Assembly (NCBI GenBank): GCA_001304875.1
Contig: BBZO01000018.1
Coordinates: forward strand, 1 to 64,000
Reading direction: 5' to 3'
Length of the DNA stretch: 64,000 nucleotides
Source of the DNA: Clostridia bacterium UC5.1-2E3
Lineage (GTDB): Bacteria > Bacillota > Clostridia > Lachnospirales > Lachnospiraceae
Numbering within the stretch: position 1 is the first letter of the stretch; each line of letters starts with the position of its first letter. The notes beneath the pieces were generated by a model. It was not told the origin of the DNA and ran no database searches. It worked only from the letters and a program-made list of their open reading frames with translations. A program made the translations under genes and the position numbers. Shown here piece after piece: positions 20,578-31,189 of this stretch.

Positions 20578-21856
20578 ATGAGCAAGAAGAGAAGTTTGGA
20601 AACGATCTGCATACAGGCGGATGGCAGCCGAAGAACGGAGAGCCGAGAGTCCTGCCCATATACCAGAGCACCACGTTCAAGTACGAGACCAGCGAACAGA
20701 TGGGACGTCTCTTTGATCTGGAGGAGAACGGATATTTCTACACCCGTCTCGCCAACCCCACCAACGACGCGGTGGCGCAGAAGATCTGCGAGTTAGAGGG
20801 CGGCGTCGCGGCCATGCTCACATCCTCCGGACAGGCGGCCAACTTTTACGCCGTGTTCAATATCTGCTCCGCAGGCGACCACGTGGTCAGCGCAGCCACC
20901 ATCTACGGCGCACGTCCAACCTGTTCACCGTAACCATGAAAAAGCTGGGCATCGATGTGACGCTGGTGGATCCGGACGCGTCTGAGGAGGAGATCGAGAA
21001 GGCATTTAAGCCCAACACGAAGGCCGTGTTCGGCGAGACCATCGCAAACCCGGCCCTGGTGGTTCTTGACATAGAGAAGTTCGCGCGCCTGGCGCATAAG
21101 CACGGGGTTCCGCTCATCGTGGACAACACATTTGCCACCCCGATCAACTGCCGTCCCTTCGAGTGGGGCGCCGACATCGTCACTCACTCCACCACGAAAT
21201 ACATGGACGGCCACGCCATGGCCGTGGGCGGCTGCATCGTGGACAGCGGAAACTTCGACTGGGAGGCCCACGCGGATAAATTCCCGGGTCTGACCACGCC
21301 GGACGATTCCTACCACGGCATCATCTACACCGAGCGTTTCGGCAAGGGGGCCTACATCACCAAGGCCACGGCCCAGCTCATGAGGGATTTGGGTTCCATC
21401 CAGTCCCCGCAGAACGCATTTCTGCTGAATGTGGGTCTGGAGACCCTGCATCTGCGCATGCCGAGACACTGCGAGAATGCGCTCAAGGTGGCGGAGTACT
21501 TAAAGTCCAGGGAGGACGTCGACTTCGTAAACTATCCGGGACTTCCGGGCGATAAATATTATGAGCTGGCGCAGAAATACATGCCAGACGGCACCTGCGG
21601 CGTCATTTCCTTCGGCTTAAAGGGCGGACGCCAGGCGGCGGCAGAGTTCATGGATAAGTTAAAGCTCGCGGCCATCGTCACCCACGTGGCGGACGCCCGG
21701 ACCTCCGTGCTTCACCCGGCCAGCCACACCCACAGACAGTTAAACGACGAGCAGCTGGTGGAGGCGGGTGTAAACCCGGCGCTCATCCGTCTGAGCGTCG
21801 GCATCGAGAATGCGGACGATATCATTGAGGATATCCGGCAGGCGCTTGAAAACTAA
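20578..21856 (+). CDS. O-acetylhomoserine sulfhydrylase / Cys-Met metabolism PLP enzyme
   Basis: Cys/Met metabolism PLP-dependent enzyme, 426 residues after two missing G bases (near 20614 and 20910). Visible: N-terminal LETICIQGGWQPKNGEPRV, YTRLANPTNDAVAQKICELE with the Tyr/Arg phosphate contacts, SSGQAAN, DNTFATP with the Asp that binds PLP, and the Schiff-base lysine in THSTTKYMDGH. Length and the insert DDSYHGIIYTERFG favour the O-acetylhomoserine aminocarboxypropyltransferase (MetY-like) branch over methionine gamma-lyase, though the two are hard to separate by eye. Cytosolic homotetramer by analogy. Followed by a strong terminator with a TTCG loop. Confidence 0.88.
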
Positions 21857-21883
21857 GGATGTTGGAAAACTAAGGATCAAGAG

Positions 21884-21909
21884 AGGGGAGTGCTTCGGCG
21901 CTCCCCTTT
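21884..21909 (+). terminator. terminator with TTCG tetraloop
   Basis: AGGGGAGTGC (21884-21893), TTCG, GCGCTCCCCT (21898-21907; one T-G pair), then TT. Just before it, GAAAACTAAGGAT occurs twice 16 bp apart, spanning the stop codon of the upstream gene. Confidence 0.8.
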
Positions 21910-21927
21910 GAGAAAGAAAGGATTTAT

Positions 21928-23467
21928 ATGAAGAAGGAACCGCGCAGCCTTCTGCGGATCATATTCGGCAGAACCGCGCTTCTGGCATTGTTTGTAATCA
22001 TACAGATCGTGCTGCTCCTGGTGCTGTTTGTGCGGCTGGAGCAGTTTATTCCCTACGCCTACGCGGCCTTCACGGCTCTGGGCGTGGTGACCGTGATTTT
22101 CTTAATCAGCGGCAAGGACGACGCCAGCATAAAATTAAGCTGGGTCATTCCGCTTCTGGCGGTTCCGGTATTCGGCACGCTGTTTTATCTGTTTTTCCGT
22201 CTGCAGACCCGGGGAAAACGCATTCACCGGCGGTTCCGGGAGCTGGGAAAGCAGATGGAGGACTATATGCAGCAGGATCCGGAGGTGATGTCCCGCGTGG
22301 TGGCGGCCAGCGGCCGCCAGGGAAATCTGGTGCGCTACATGAACCGCTTCGGCCCGTATCCCATCTACGAGAACACGAAGGTGGAGTATTTTCCGCTGGG
22401 GGATGATTTCTTTCCAGCGCTTCTTAGGGAGCTTAAGCGGGCGGAGAAATTCATTTTCATGGAGTTCTTCATCGTGGAGCACGGCGTCATGTGGGACAGC
22501 ATCCTGGAGGTCCTGGAGCAGAAGGTGAAGGAGGGCGTGGAGGTGCGCTTCATGTACGACGGAATGGGCTGCTTAAAGCCTCTTCCCTACGGATATGTGA
22601 AGGTGCTCCGCGCCAAGGGCATTGCCGCCCGGCAGTATGCGCCGGTGGTGCCGGCCCTCTCCAGCTATCAGAATAACCGGGACCACCGGAAAGTGGTGGT
22701 CATCGACGGACATACCGCCTTTACCGGCGGCGTCAATCTGGCCGACGAGTACATCAACCAGAAGGTCCGCTTCGGCCACTGGAAGGACACCGCCGTGATG
22801 CTGAAGGGCAGTGCGGTCACCAGCTTTACGGTGATGTTTCTGCAGATGTGGCACACCATGGACCGGGAGTTTGCCACCTACGGCAGATATCTGAAAACCA
22901 GCTCCATGCTCCCCATCAACGATGGTTTTGTCATGCCCTTCGGCGACACTCCGCTGGATGGAGAGAACGTGGGAGAGCAGGTTTACCTGGATATTCTCCA
23001 GCAGGCCAAGCGCTATGTCCACATCATGACCCCGTACCTGATTCTGGACGACACGCTCCTTAGAAACCTGGCTATGCGGCCAAGCGCGGTGTGGACACCG
23101 CCATCATCATGCCTCACATTCCGGATAAAAATACGCCTACCTCCTGGCCCGCTCCTACTACCCGGAGCTCATCGAGGCCGGTGTAAAAATCTATGAGTAC
23201 ATGCCCGGCTTCGTCCACGCCAAATCCTTCGTAAGCGACGACGAGAAGGCCGTGGTAGGAACCATCAATCTGGATTTCAGAAGTCTGTATCTGCACTTCG
23301 AGTGCGGCGTATACTTATATAGAAGCAGCACCGTCTTCGACGTAGAAGCCGACTTCCAGAAAACCCTCGAAACCTGCGAACTAATCACCCTGGAAAACTG
23401 CCAGAACTACCCGTTTTTGAAACGATTTGCAGGAAAAGCACTGAGATTGATTGCGCCAATGATGTAG
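21928..23467 (+). CDS. cls: cardiolipin synthase (phospholipase D family)
   Basis: Membrane cardiolipin synthase, 513 residues after repair near 23078 (G lost) and 23130 (A lost). Two N-terminal membrane helices (about residues 10-75) precede two phospholipase D catalytic motifs: NRDHRKVVVIDGHTAFTGG and GFVHAKSFVSDDEKAVVGT, each with the HxKx4D core. Condenses two phosphatidylglycerols to cardiolipin and glycerol. The start follows AAAGAAAGG. Single gene between a terminator and a hairpin-rich spacer. Confidence 0.94.
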
Positions 23468-23476
23468 CTAGAAAGC

Positions 23477-23622
23477 TCCGTCCAGCAGCGAAGCGCGGGA
23501 AAATGCTCGCATTTTCCCGTGTTTCGATATTGGACGGACAAGAAGGCATGAGCAAGTAGGGCGCCAGCCCGGATTGCGAATACCTTCGGCAGAGACAGGG
23601 AGCTTTTTAGCTTCCTGTCTCT
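23477..23622 (+). repeat. nested stem-loops in spacer after cls
   Basis: Two structures fill the 219-bp gap. First, TCCGTCCA (23477-23484) pairs with TGGACGGA (23531-23538) around an inner perfect stem CGGGAAAATGC/GCATTTTCCCG (23496-23519). Second, AGAGACAGGGAGCT (23591-23604), TTTT, AGCTTCCTGTCTCT (23609-23622), a 14-bp stem with one G-T pair. The segment AGCGAAGCGCGGGAAA recalls AGCGAAGCAGGGAAAG in the repeat at 39.9 kb. The second hairpin is followed by CTGGC rather than T's, so it is not a standard terminator. Confidence 0.65.
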
Positions 23623-23686
23623 GGCTTTCGAGGCAGTGGGACGCGCCCACAAACTTTATAATTTAGCTAAGGAGGTTTCTCACCAT

Positions 23687-24567
23687 ATGGATCCAATTCA
23701 CACCGACTTACCCCTCACCCCCGCCGCCCTCACCATCGAGGCGGTTCCCTGCGCTGCATGTTCAGCGCCGCCGTCACCGACGTTCTCCTGGAGAACCACA
23801 TCCATTTCGCCTATGTAAACGGCGTCTCCTCCGGTTCCATGACTGCCATGAACTACGTGAGCCGCCAGAACGGCCGTATGCTTCTCACCACAAAAACCTA
23901 CCTCCACGACAAGCGCTACATGGGGCTCAGGCACCTCATAAAAAAGCGCATGATCTTCAACTTCGATTTCTCCTTCGGCGAGATGAGCTCCACGCTCATC
24001 CCCTTTGACTACGACGCGTTCTACAGTTCCCCGCAGCGCTACGAGGCCGTGGCCACCCGCTGTAAAACCGGGCAGCCCGAATACTTCGAGAAAGGCGTCT
24101 GCCCCGACATTATAAATGCCATCAAGGCGTCCAGCAGCATTCCCGTCCTCTCGCGCATGATCAAAGTGGATCACCGGCAGTATCTGGACGGCGGCATCTC
24201 CATGCCCATCGCCTATAAACGCCCCATGGATTTAGGCTACGGCAAGGTGGTGCTCATTCTGACCCGCGACCTCACCTACCGCAAAAAGCCCATGAGCCCC
24301 ATGATGGAGCGCGCCTACCGGCATTACTTTGCGCCGCTCCCGCATCTTTTAGACTCCCTCATGGAGATCCCCGACCGCTACAACCGTATGGTGGAGGAGA
24401 TCGTCCGCCTGGAGTCCGAGGGAAAGATCTTCGTTATCCGGCCCGAACACCCGGTGACCGTCTCCCGCATGGAGCAGAATATCGCCAAATTGGAAGCGCT
24501 CTACGCCGAGGGCCGCAGAGTGGCCGAGGAGAGACTTCCCGCGCTCAGAAACTATCTGGAGGAGTGA
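23687..24567 (+). CDS. patatin-like phospholipase family protein
   Basis: Serine-Asp dyad hydrolase of the patatin (RssA/YjjU-like) family, 293 residues after one G is restored near 23733. Oxyanion loop EGGSLRCMFSA, nucleophile elbow VNGVSSGSM (GxSxG), and the catalytic Asp in YLDGGISMP. ATG 23687 is preceded by AAGGAGG at the right distance. No signal peptide, so probably a cytosolic or peripheral membrane lipase. It ends 4 bp before the dipeptidase gene, implying co-transcription. Natural substrate unknown. Confidence 0.9.
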
Positions 24568-24571
24568 TTCT

Positions 24572-25563
24572 ATGTATATTGCCGACATGCACTGCGACAC
24601 CATCAGCAGAATCTACGACGAGAACGCGAAGAAATGCGGGCCGGCCTGGACGCTGGGGCACAACGGCGGCCACCTGGATCTCACCCGCATGGCCGCCGGA
24701 AACTACGCGCTGCAGAATTTCGCCCTCTTTACCCAGATAAAGAAAGTGACAGACCCATTCGCCCACTGCATGGATCTGTTATCTTTATTTTACCGGGAAA
24801 TGGAGGCGAACCGCGGCCGGATCCGCCCGGCGCTCACCGGGACTGAGATCGTAAAAAACATGGAGGAGGGCAAAATGTCCGCGCTCCTCACCATCGAGGA
24901 GGGCGCCGTCTGCCGCGGGGAGATTGAGAACCTCCGCCGGTTCTACGAGAAGGCGTCCGCATGATGACCCTGACCTGGAATTTTGAAAATGAGCTGGCCA
25001 GCCCCAACCGTATCGACTGGCAGACCGGCGTCTGCACCCCGGAGACGGAGCGGGGACTGAAACCGCGGGGCATTGAGTTCGTGGAGGAGATGGAGCGTCT
25101 GGGCATGATTGTGGACGTGTCCCATTTGGGCGATGCCGGTATCCGCGACGTGCTGGCCCACACGAGAAAGCCCATCGCCGCCAGCCACTCCAACGCCCGC
25201 GCCGTCTGCTCCCATCCGCGGAATCTGACGGACGATATGATCCGGGCCATCGCGGACCGGGGCGGCGTTATCGGCATCAATTTCTGCGCCGCATTTTTGA
25301 GGGACTTTGCGCCCGGAGAGGAGAGGATGAGCCGCATTTCCTATATGATGGAGCATCTGAGACACATGAAGCAGGTGGGAGGCATCGGCTGCATCGGCCT
25401 GGGCACCGATTTCGACGGCATCGACGACGAGCTGGAGATCCCGGGAGCGGATTCCATGCAGCGGTTCGCCGGGGCCATGGAGCGCGCGGGTTTCACCGTC
25501 GGCGAGATCGAGGCCGTGTGCTATAAAAATGTACTGAATTTCTATAGAGAGCTTCTGGGCTGA
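24572..25563 (+). CDS. membrane dipeptidase (peptidase M19)
   Basis: Zinc dipeptidase of the renal-dipeptidase family (M19), 330 residues after a G is restored near 24955. Metal ligands appear in order: DMHCDT (HxD), the Glu in LLTIEEG, DVSHLG, and ASHSNARAVCSHPRN, followed by the substrate region CIGLGTDFDGID. Bacterial members cleave dipeptides, some with D-residues, and occur in cell-wall peptide recycling. The start is 4 bp from the patatin stop with GGAGG overlapping it. No signal peptide. Confidence 0.92.
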
Positions 25564-25586
25564 CGCATCCCTGCCCTTCATTAGAT

Positions 25587-25653
25587 TTTACATAGATTTT
25601 ACATTCCCATGGTTTGGACTTTACATAGATTTGATATAGTGAAGACATATTAT
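25587..25653 (+). promoter_or_regulatory. Pho-box array and promoter of phosphate operon
   Basis: TTTACA at 25587, 25598 and 25620 and TTGATA at 25631 lie on an exact 11-bp register (the 25609 position is degenerate), the pattern of PhoP boxes (TT[A/T]ACA repeats with 5-bp gaps). A TATTAT -10 candidate lies at 25648-25653. The downstream genes encode a phosphate symporter and a PhoB/PhoR-type pair, so this is probably the Pho-activated promoter of the operon. Confidence 0.78.
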
Positions 25654-25689
25654 GAATAACTGCGTTTATACACAGGAGGAATGAATCGT

Positions 25690-27350
25690 ATGTCGATATC
25701 AGATGTAGGTATGCTGTTCCAGTTCATCGGCGGACTGGGAATGTTTCTTTATGGAATGGGGGAGATGGCTGACGGTCTTCAGCGCTCCGCGGGCCACAGG
25801 ATGCAGAGGCTCCTGGGCGTGCTCACCAACAACCGCCTGCTGGGGGTTCTGGTGGGAGCGGCGGTGACGGCCATTATCCAGAGCTCCTCCGCCACCACGG
25901 TCATGGTGGTCGGCTTTGTCAACGCCGGCATCATCAACCTGACCCAGGCCGTGGGCATCATCATGGGAGCCAATATCGGTACCACCGTGACCAGCTGGAT
26001 CGTGTCCATGAGCGAGTGGGGCGAGGCGCTGAAGCCCGAGTTTTTCGCGCCCCTTCTCTTCGGCATCGGTGCGGTCATGGTGCTTTTATGAAAAACCACA
26101 AGAAAAAGGACGCGGGCGAGATTCTCATCGGCTTCGCACTCCTGTTCATCGGGCTGAGCTTCATGTCCTCATCCATCAAGCCCTACCGGGATGCGGAAAT
26201 ATTTTCCACCGCCTTCATGGTGCTGGGGAGCAACCCGATTTTGGGTATACTCACCGGCGCGGTGGTGACGGCCATCATCCAGAGCTCCTCGGCCTCCGTG
26301 GGTATTCTGCAGACACTGGCTTTAAACGGCATCGTCAACTGGCAGTCGGCGATCTTCATCACTCTGGGACAGAACATCGGAACCTGTGTGACCGCGCTGC
26401 TCTCCAGTATCGGAGCCAGCCGGACCGCCAAGCGGGCGGCGGTGATCCACCTGCTCTTCAACGTGGTGGGCGCCGTGATTTTCGGAATTGTCATGTTCGT
26501 CCTGTTCTCCGCGGACGCAGCCTGGGCGCAGAGAACCATCAGCAGCGTGGAGATTTCCGTGTTCCACACGGTGTTCAACGTGGTAAATACCATTTTGCTG
26601 TTCCCCTTTGCGGGTCTTCTGGTGAAGGCATCCTATCTGGTGGTGAAGGAGGGAAAGGACGAGGGCGAGAAGGCGCTTTCCGTGGGAGAGCCGCAGCTTA
26701 AGCACCTGGACGACCGTATTCTGGAGAGTCCGTCCTTTGCCATTGAGAACGTGACCAACGAGATGATCAACATGGGACATGTGGTTCTGGACAGTCTGAA
26801 ATCAGCGGCCAGCGCCCTGATGAAAAACGATTCCGGCGAGGCGGACAAGGTGCTTGAGACCGAGACGCTCATAAACGCCTACGACAAACAACTCACCGCC
26901 TATCTGGTGAAGATCAACAACCTGTCGCTCAACGACGAGCAGCATCTGCAGGTAAAGAACCTGTTCTACAGCATCGGGGATTTTGAGCGCATCGGCGATC
27001 ACTGCGAGAATCTGGCGGAGCTGGCGAAGTCGAAGATCGATAAGGGACTCCAGTTTTCCGATGTGGCCGTGGAGGATATGGACCGCATTTTCAACACCAC
27101 GGTGACCGCGGTGGAGCGGACCATCAGCGCCAGAAAAACCATGGATTTACAGGACGTGAGAGGTGTAGTAAAATGCGAACAGGAGGTGGACGCTCTGGAG
27201 GAGGAATTAAGAGAGCGTCACATCGAGCGCCTTTCCGACGGAAGGTGCCAGGTGGACAACGGCTTGGTATTTCTGGATGCAGTCAGCAATCTGGAGCGGA
27301 TCTCCGACCACGCGCTCAACATCGCGGGGTATGTGAGGGACGAGATATAG
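25690..27350 (+). CDS. Na/Pi symporter with C-terminal PhoU domain
   Basis: Sodium:phosphate cotransporter (NptA/PNaS family) fused to a PhoU-like domain, 553 residues after one T is restored near 26086. Two inverted transport repeats carry the QSSS signature: TAIIQSSSATTVMVVG (about residue 58) and TAIIQSSSASVGILQT. From about residue 350 the chain is soluble and helical with FYSIGDFERIGDHCENLAE and AVSNLERISDHALNIAGY, the paired E-R-I-x-D-H metal-binding motifs of PhoU. ATG 25690 is used because AGGAGG is only one base from ATG 25681. Leads an operon with a response regulator and kinase, so it likely couples phosphate entry to signalling. Confidence 0.93.
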
Positions 27351-27373
27351 GACAGAGTGGGAGATAAGCAGAC

Positions 27374-28060
<687 letters not shown>

Positions 28061-28062
28061 GG

Positions 28063-29478
28063 ATGAAGAGGGCGATCTTTCGCAAATTCATACAGCTTTT
28101 AGTATTTGCACTGATTATAAACAGCGTGATTTTTTACATCGCGGCCAGCAGCATGCTTCTTCGGAACAGCCGGGAGAATATGCAGTTCACGCTGGAGACG
28201 CTGGATCACATGTTTAACTATTCCGGCGATCTGGACAGCCAGGTGAGGCGGATCGGGCAGGTCAATGCCGTGCACGACAGCCGTCTCACGATCATCGATC
28301 TGGAGGGAAATGTGGCCGCCGACACGGGTGTGGCCGACACCTCCGCCATGGACAACCATCTGGAGCGGGAGGAGGTGCAGGACGCCATCAACGGGGGAAC
28401 CGGAGACGCCAGCCGTTATTCCTCCACGCTGGGGAGAAATATGCTCTACGTGGCCAGAAAATCGGCGGATGGGAATTACGTGCTCCGTCTGGCGGTTCCC
28501 TACGCGGGGCTTCCCGAATACCTGGTAATGCTTCTGCCTGCGGCGTTTCTGAGCTTTGTGGTGGCGCTTTTCGGCGCGCTCATGGAGGCGGAGCGCTTCT
28601 CCGCGTCCATCACCAGGCCGCTGATGGAGATCTCAAGGGAGATGCTGCGGGACGGCGGGGACTATACGGAATTTAATTTCCAGGAGTACCAGTACCCGGA
28701 GATCAATGTCATCGCCGAGACCACCAACCAGATGTCCCGCAACGTGAGGGAGTATCTGGACCAGATTAACCGGGAGAAGCAGATCCGCCAGGAGTTTTTC
28801 AGCAACGCGTCCCACGAGCTGAAAACCCCCATCACCTCCATTCAGGGCTACACGGAGCTTTTAGAGAGCGGCATCATCACCGATGAGAACCAGAAGGCCG
28901 ATTTCCTCCGCCGGATCAAGAAGGAGGCAGCCAACATGACCTCCCTCATCAACGATATTCTGATGATTTCCCGGCTGGAGGCCAGGGAGGTGGAGGTCGC
29001 TCTGGGCGACGTGCGCATTGCTGTGGTGCTCGACGAGGTCATGGAATCCTTAAAGCCTGTGGCCGCCGCCAACGAGGTACTGGTGAATGTGGACTGCGAG
29101 CCCTGTACCGTGAAGGCCAACACCCAGCAGATGCAGGAGCTTTTCTCCAACCTGATCGGCAACGCCGTCAAGTATAACCGCCCCGGCGGCCAGGTCTGGG
29201 TCAGCGTGCACCGGGAGGGGGAGGAGCTGGTCCTGCGTGTGAAGGACAACGGCGTTGGCATCCCCAAAGAAGCCCAGGGCCGCGTGTTCGAGCGTTTCTA
29301 CCGCGTGGACAAGGGCCGCAGCCGCAAGCAGGGCGGAACGGGCCTGGGACTCTCCATCGTGAAGCATATCGTGAACTTCTACAAGGGAACCATAAAGCTC
29401 ACCTCCGAGGTGGACAAGGGGACCGAGTTCGTGGTGCGGCTGCCGGTGGCGGAGGCGGGGAGAGAGGAAGATGTGTGA
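28063..29478 (+). CDS. PhoR-type sensor histidine kinase
   Basis: Membrane sensor kinase, 471 residues. Two membrane helices (about residues 9-32 and 152-174) flank an extracytoplasmic sensor of about 120 residues with a PAS-like LTIIDLEGNVAADT segment. A HAMP-like linker follows, then the H-box SNASHELKTPITSIQGY (H251), N-box NLIGNAVKYNR, DNGVGIP, FERFYRVDK and GGTGLGLSIVKHI. ATG 28063 has GAGG seven bases upstream; GTG 28057, overlapping the regulator stop, is an alternative. Forms a pair with the preceding regulator. Confidence 0.93.
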   Translation: MKRAIFRKFIQLLVFALIINSVIFYIAASSMLLRNSRENMQFTLETLDHMFNYSGDLDSQVRRIGQVNAVHDSRLTIIDLEGNVAADTGVADTSAMDNHLEREEVQDAINGGTGDASRYSSTLGRNMLYVARKSADGNYVLRLAVPYAGLPEYLVMLLPAAFLSFVVALFGALMEAERFSASITRPLMEISREMLRDGGDYTEFNFQEYQYPEINVIAETTNQMSRNVREYLDQINREKQIRQEFFSNASHELKTPITSIQGYTELLESGIITDENQKADFLRRIKKEAANMTSLINDILMISRLEAREVEVALGDVRIAVVLDEVMESLKPVAAANEVLVNVDCEPCTVKANTQQMQELFSNLIGNAVKYNRPGGQVWVSVHREGEELVLRVKDNGVGIPKEAQGRVFERFYRVDKGRSRKQGGTGLGLSIVKHIVNFYKGTIKLTSEVDKGTEFVVRLPVAEAGREEDV

Positions 29479-29486
29479 CTGATTTA

Positions 29487-29530
29487 AGCCCGTACGGGCG
29501 CTGGGAGGGGCGGCTGGACGGGCTCTTTTT
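29487..29530 (+). terminator. terminator of phosphate operon
   Basis: AGCCCGT (29487-29493) pairs with ACGGGCT (29518-29524) around a GC-rich loop, followed by CTTTTT. It marks the left edge of the AT-richer toxin-antitoxin cassette. Confidence 0.75.
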
Positions 29531-29553
29531 GCAAGGAATTATTGTTCTGCTTG

Positions 29554-29600
29554 TTGACAAAATGAGATGTTAGTTATAATATAAAGGTATCAAATGATAC
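29554..29600 (+). promoter_or_regulatory. toxin-antitoxin promoter with 14-bp palindrome
   Basis: TTGACA (29554-29559) with TAATAT (29577-29582, 17-bp spacing; TATAAT at 29575 gives 15). Immediately downstream is the perfect palindrome GTATCA-AA-TGATAC (29587-29600), lying over the expected transcription start and just before the ribosome site. It is a good candidate operator for the HTH domain of the antitoxin. Confidence 0.75.
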
Positions 29601-29614
29601 TTTCGGAGGAGAGC

Positions 29615-30085
29615 TTGACAAAAGAAAACGCAAGAATAGAGAGTGAATTAGAAGTTAAGGCCTATATTCAAAATCTGAAATTTGCTTTGAATCATGGGGC
29701 AAAGATTGAATTTCAGATTAATAGGCGTGTAGACGAACAAAGAGAAGAAAGATATACGAATCAGTATACGGTAAATGCGCTGTTTCCAGATGAAAACCCG
29801 GTGGATGCGTTGAGGCGGGAACTGATGGCTCTGACTGTGGAAAACTATATGCGGACGGTCAGGGATTTCCGGTTCCCGAATCGAAGCGAGATGCGGGAGT
29901 TTGGCAGAACATATGGCGGAAAAGATGATGTATATATAAAAATCAGAGTAGAGCTTTTAGGTGAATATGGGAATGTCACAACGTTTGTAATGTCCTTTCA
30001 TTTTGCGGAGCGGGCATTTAAGCCGGATATGTTTCCATATAAAAAAGTTAGCAGGAGGTGTTTTCATGGATATGCAGATTATTAA
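29615..30085 (+). CDS. candidate toxin partner, unrecognised family
   Basis: 156-residue soluble protein I do not recognise. The best start is TTG 29615, five bases after GGAGG (29605-29609); the in-frame ATG 29594 has no ribosome site and lies inside the palindrome. Visible: an N-terminal helix ELEVKAYIQNLKFALNHG, a basic stretch INRRVDEQREERYTNQY, RFPNRSEMREFGRTYGGKDD, and a beta-rich end KIRVELLGEYGNVTTFVMSF. No membrane segment. Gene is AT-richer than neighbours. It overlaps the antitoxin start by 20 bp; if one A of the run near 30045 is missing, the natural end would instead be a TAG at about 30050. Toxin role is inferred only from position upstream of a Panacea-type antitoxin. Confidence 0.6.
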   Translation: MTKENARIESELEVKAYIQNLKFALNHGAKIEFQINRRVDEQREERYTNQYTVNALFPDENPVDALRRELMALTVENYMRTVRDFRFPNRSEMREFGRTYGGKDDVYIKIRVELLGEYGNVTTFVMSFHFAERAFKPDMFPYKKVSRRCFHGYADY

Positions 30086-31093
30086 AACAGAAAATCGTTT
30101 GTGTACGTGCTGCATGGAAAAACATGAAGTGAAAACGGTTCTTGTCCGGGAACAGGCCACGTTTAAGCAGTTAACGGTCAGTTTGATGCGTGTTATCTAT
30201 ACTGTGATCTGGCTGACGAGCTGTATGCGAATGAAACGCAGATGCAGGAAAATGATATACGTCTCAAGGATGCGTACAGAAAAGCGGAAGGACTTCTGAC
30301 ATCCGCTGAGATCATGGACATCCGGGCAAAATATGGAATCAGCCAGAGCGATCTCTGTATTCTTCTGGGCTGGGGAGCCAAGACGATCACCAGGTATGAA
30401 GGGCACCAGGTGCAGGACCGGGCACACGATACAATTTTAAAAAAGATTGACCAGGATCCCCAGTGGTTCCTGTCATTGCTGAAGGATGCAAAGAAGAATT
30501 TTTCTTCGGAGGTTTACAAAAAGTATCTGGATGCGGCCACTGCATTATATGAAAAAGACCAGGATTCTTATCTGCGCAGGGCGATTGAGGCCAGCTATGC
30601 CAGATTCCAGGGAAACCGTATGCTTCACGGAAATACGGAGCTTTCTCTGGATAAAGCGGTCGATGTAATCCGCTATTTTGCCGCATCCCGCCATGTAACC
30701 AGCCTTTACAAAGTGAAGCTTATGAAACTGATGTGGTATGCGGATGCTCTTTCGTATAAAGTCAGAGGGTTTGCCATCACAGGCCTGGTTTACCAGGCCC
30801 TGCCAATGGGCGCTGTGCCGGTGGGGCATAATTCGATCATCGATTTAAAGGATGTCCCATGTGAAGAGGTGGACATGGGGGAGACGAATGCATATCATTT
30901 CTCTTTGAAAGGAGAAACTGCATTCCCGGCTCTTTCAGAGGAAGACAGAATGATTCTGGAACAGGTGATCGAAGCGCTTGGCAGTATGACAAAAAACGAG
31001 ATTGTATCCTGTATGCATGAGGAGTCTGCTTATATTGAAACGCTGCCCAGAGATATGATCTCTTTTAAATATGCGGAAGATTTGAAGATATAA
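30066..31093 (+). CDS. MqsA-like/Panacea (SocA-type) antitoxin
   Basis: Three-part antitoxin-like protein, 342 residues after one T is restored near 30186. N-terminal zinc-finger of YgiT/MqsA type with CTCC (C13, C16) and CYLYC (C43, C47). Central HTH (about 85-140): RAKYGISQSDLCILLGWG, then TITRYEGHQVQDRAHDTIL. C-terminal DUF4065/Panacea domain from about residue 195: LYKVKLMKLMWYADALSYKV, followed by FAITGLVYQALPMGAVPVG. The Panacea domain is known as an interchangeable toxin-neutralising module; the HTH would autorepress through the palindrome at 29587. AGGAGG lies 7 bases before the ATG. AT-richer than the flanks and bounded by terminators, so probably acquired as a cassette. Confidence 0.85.
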
Positions 31094-31124
31094 CGATTAG
31101 AAACATCCGCAGCCAGATAAAGAA

Positions 31125-31169
31125 AAGTCCGGAGAAATGACCTGTCAGTACGATCATTTCTCCGGACTT
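31125..31169. terminator. 16-bp bidirectional terminator
   Basis: AAGTCCGGAGAAATGA (31125-31140), 13-nt loop, TCATTTCTCCGGACTT (31154-31169): a perfect 16-bp stem followed by CGATTTTTG. It lies between the antitoxin and the convergent PsiE-like gene and can serve both. Confidence 0.85.
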
Positions 31170-31189
31170 CGATTTTTGCAGCTATTTTT

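Noticed and set aside
23477-23622. Treating the hairpins after cls as simple terminators
   Set aside because: Neither stem is followed by a T run.
29615-30085. Naming the candidate toxin MqsR
   Set aside because: It is longer and shares no recognisable segment with MqsR; only the antitoxin's zinc-finger/HTH part is MqsA-like.
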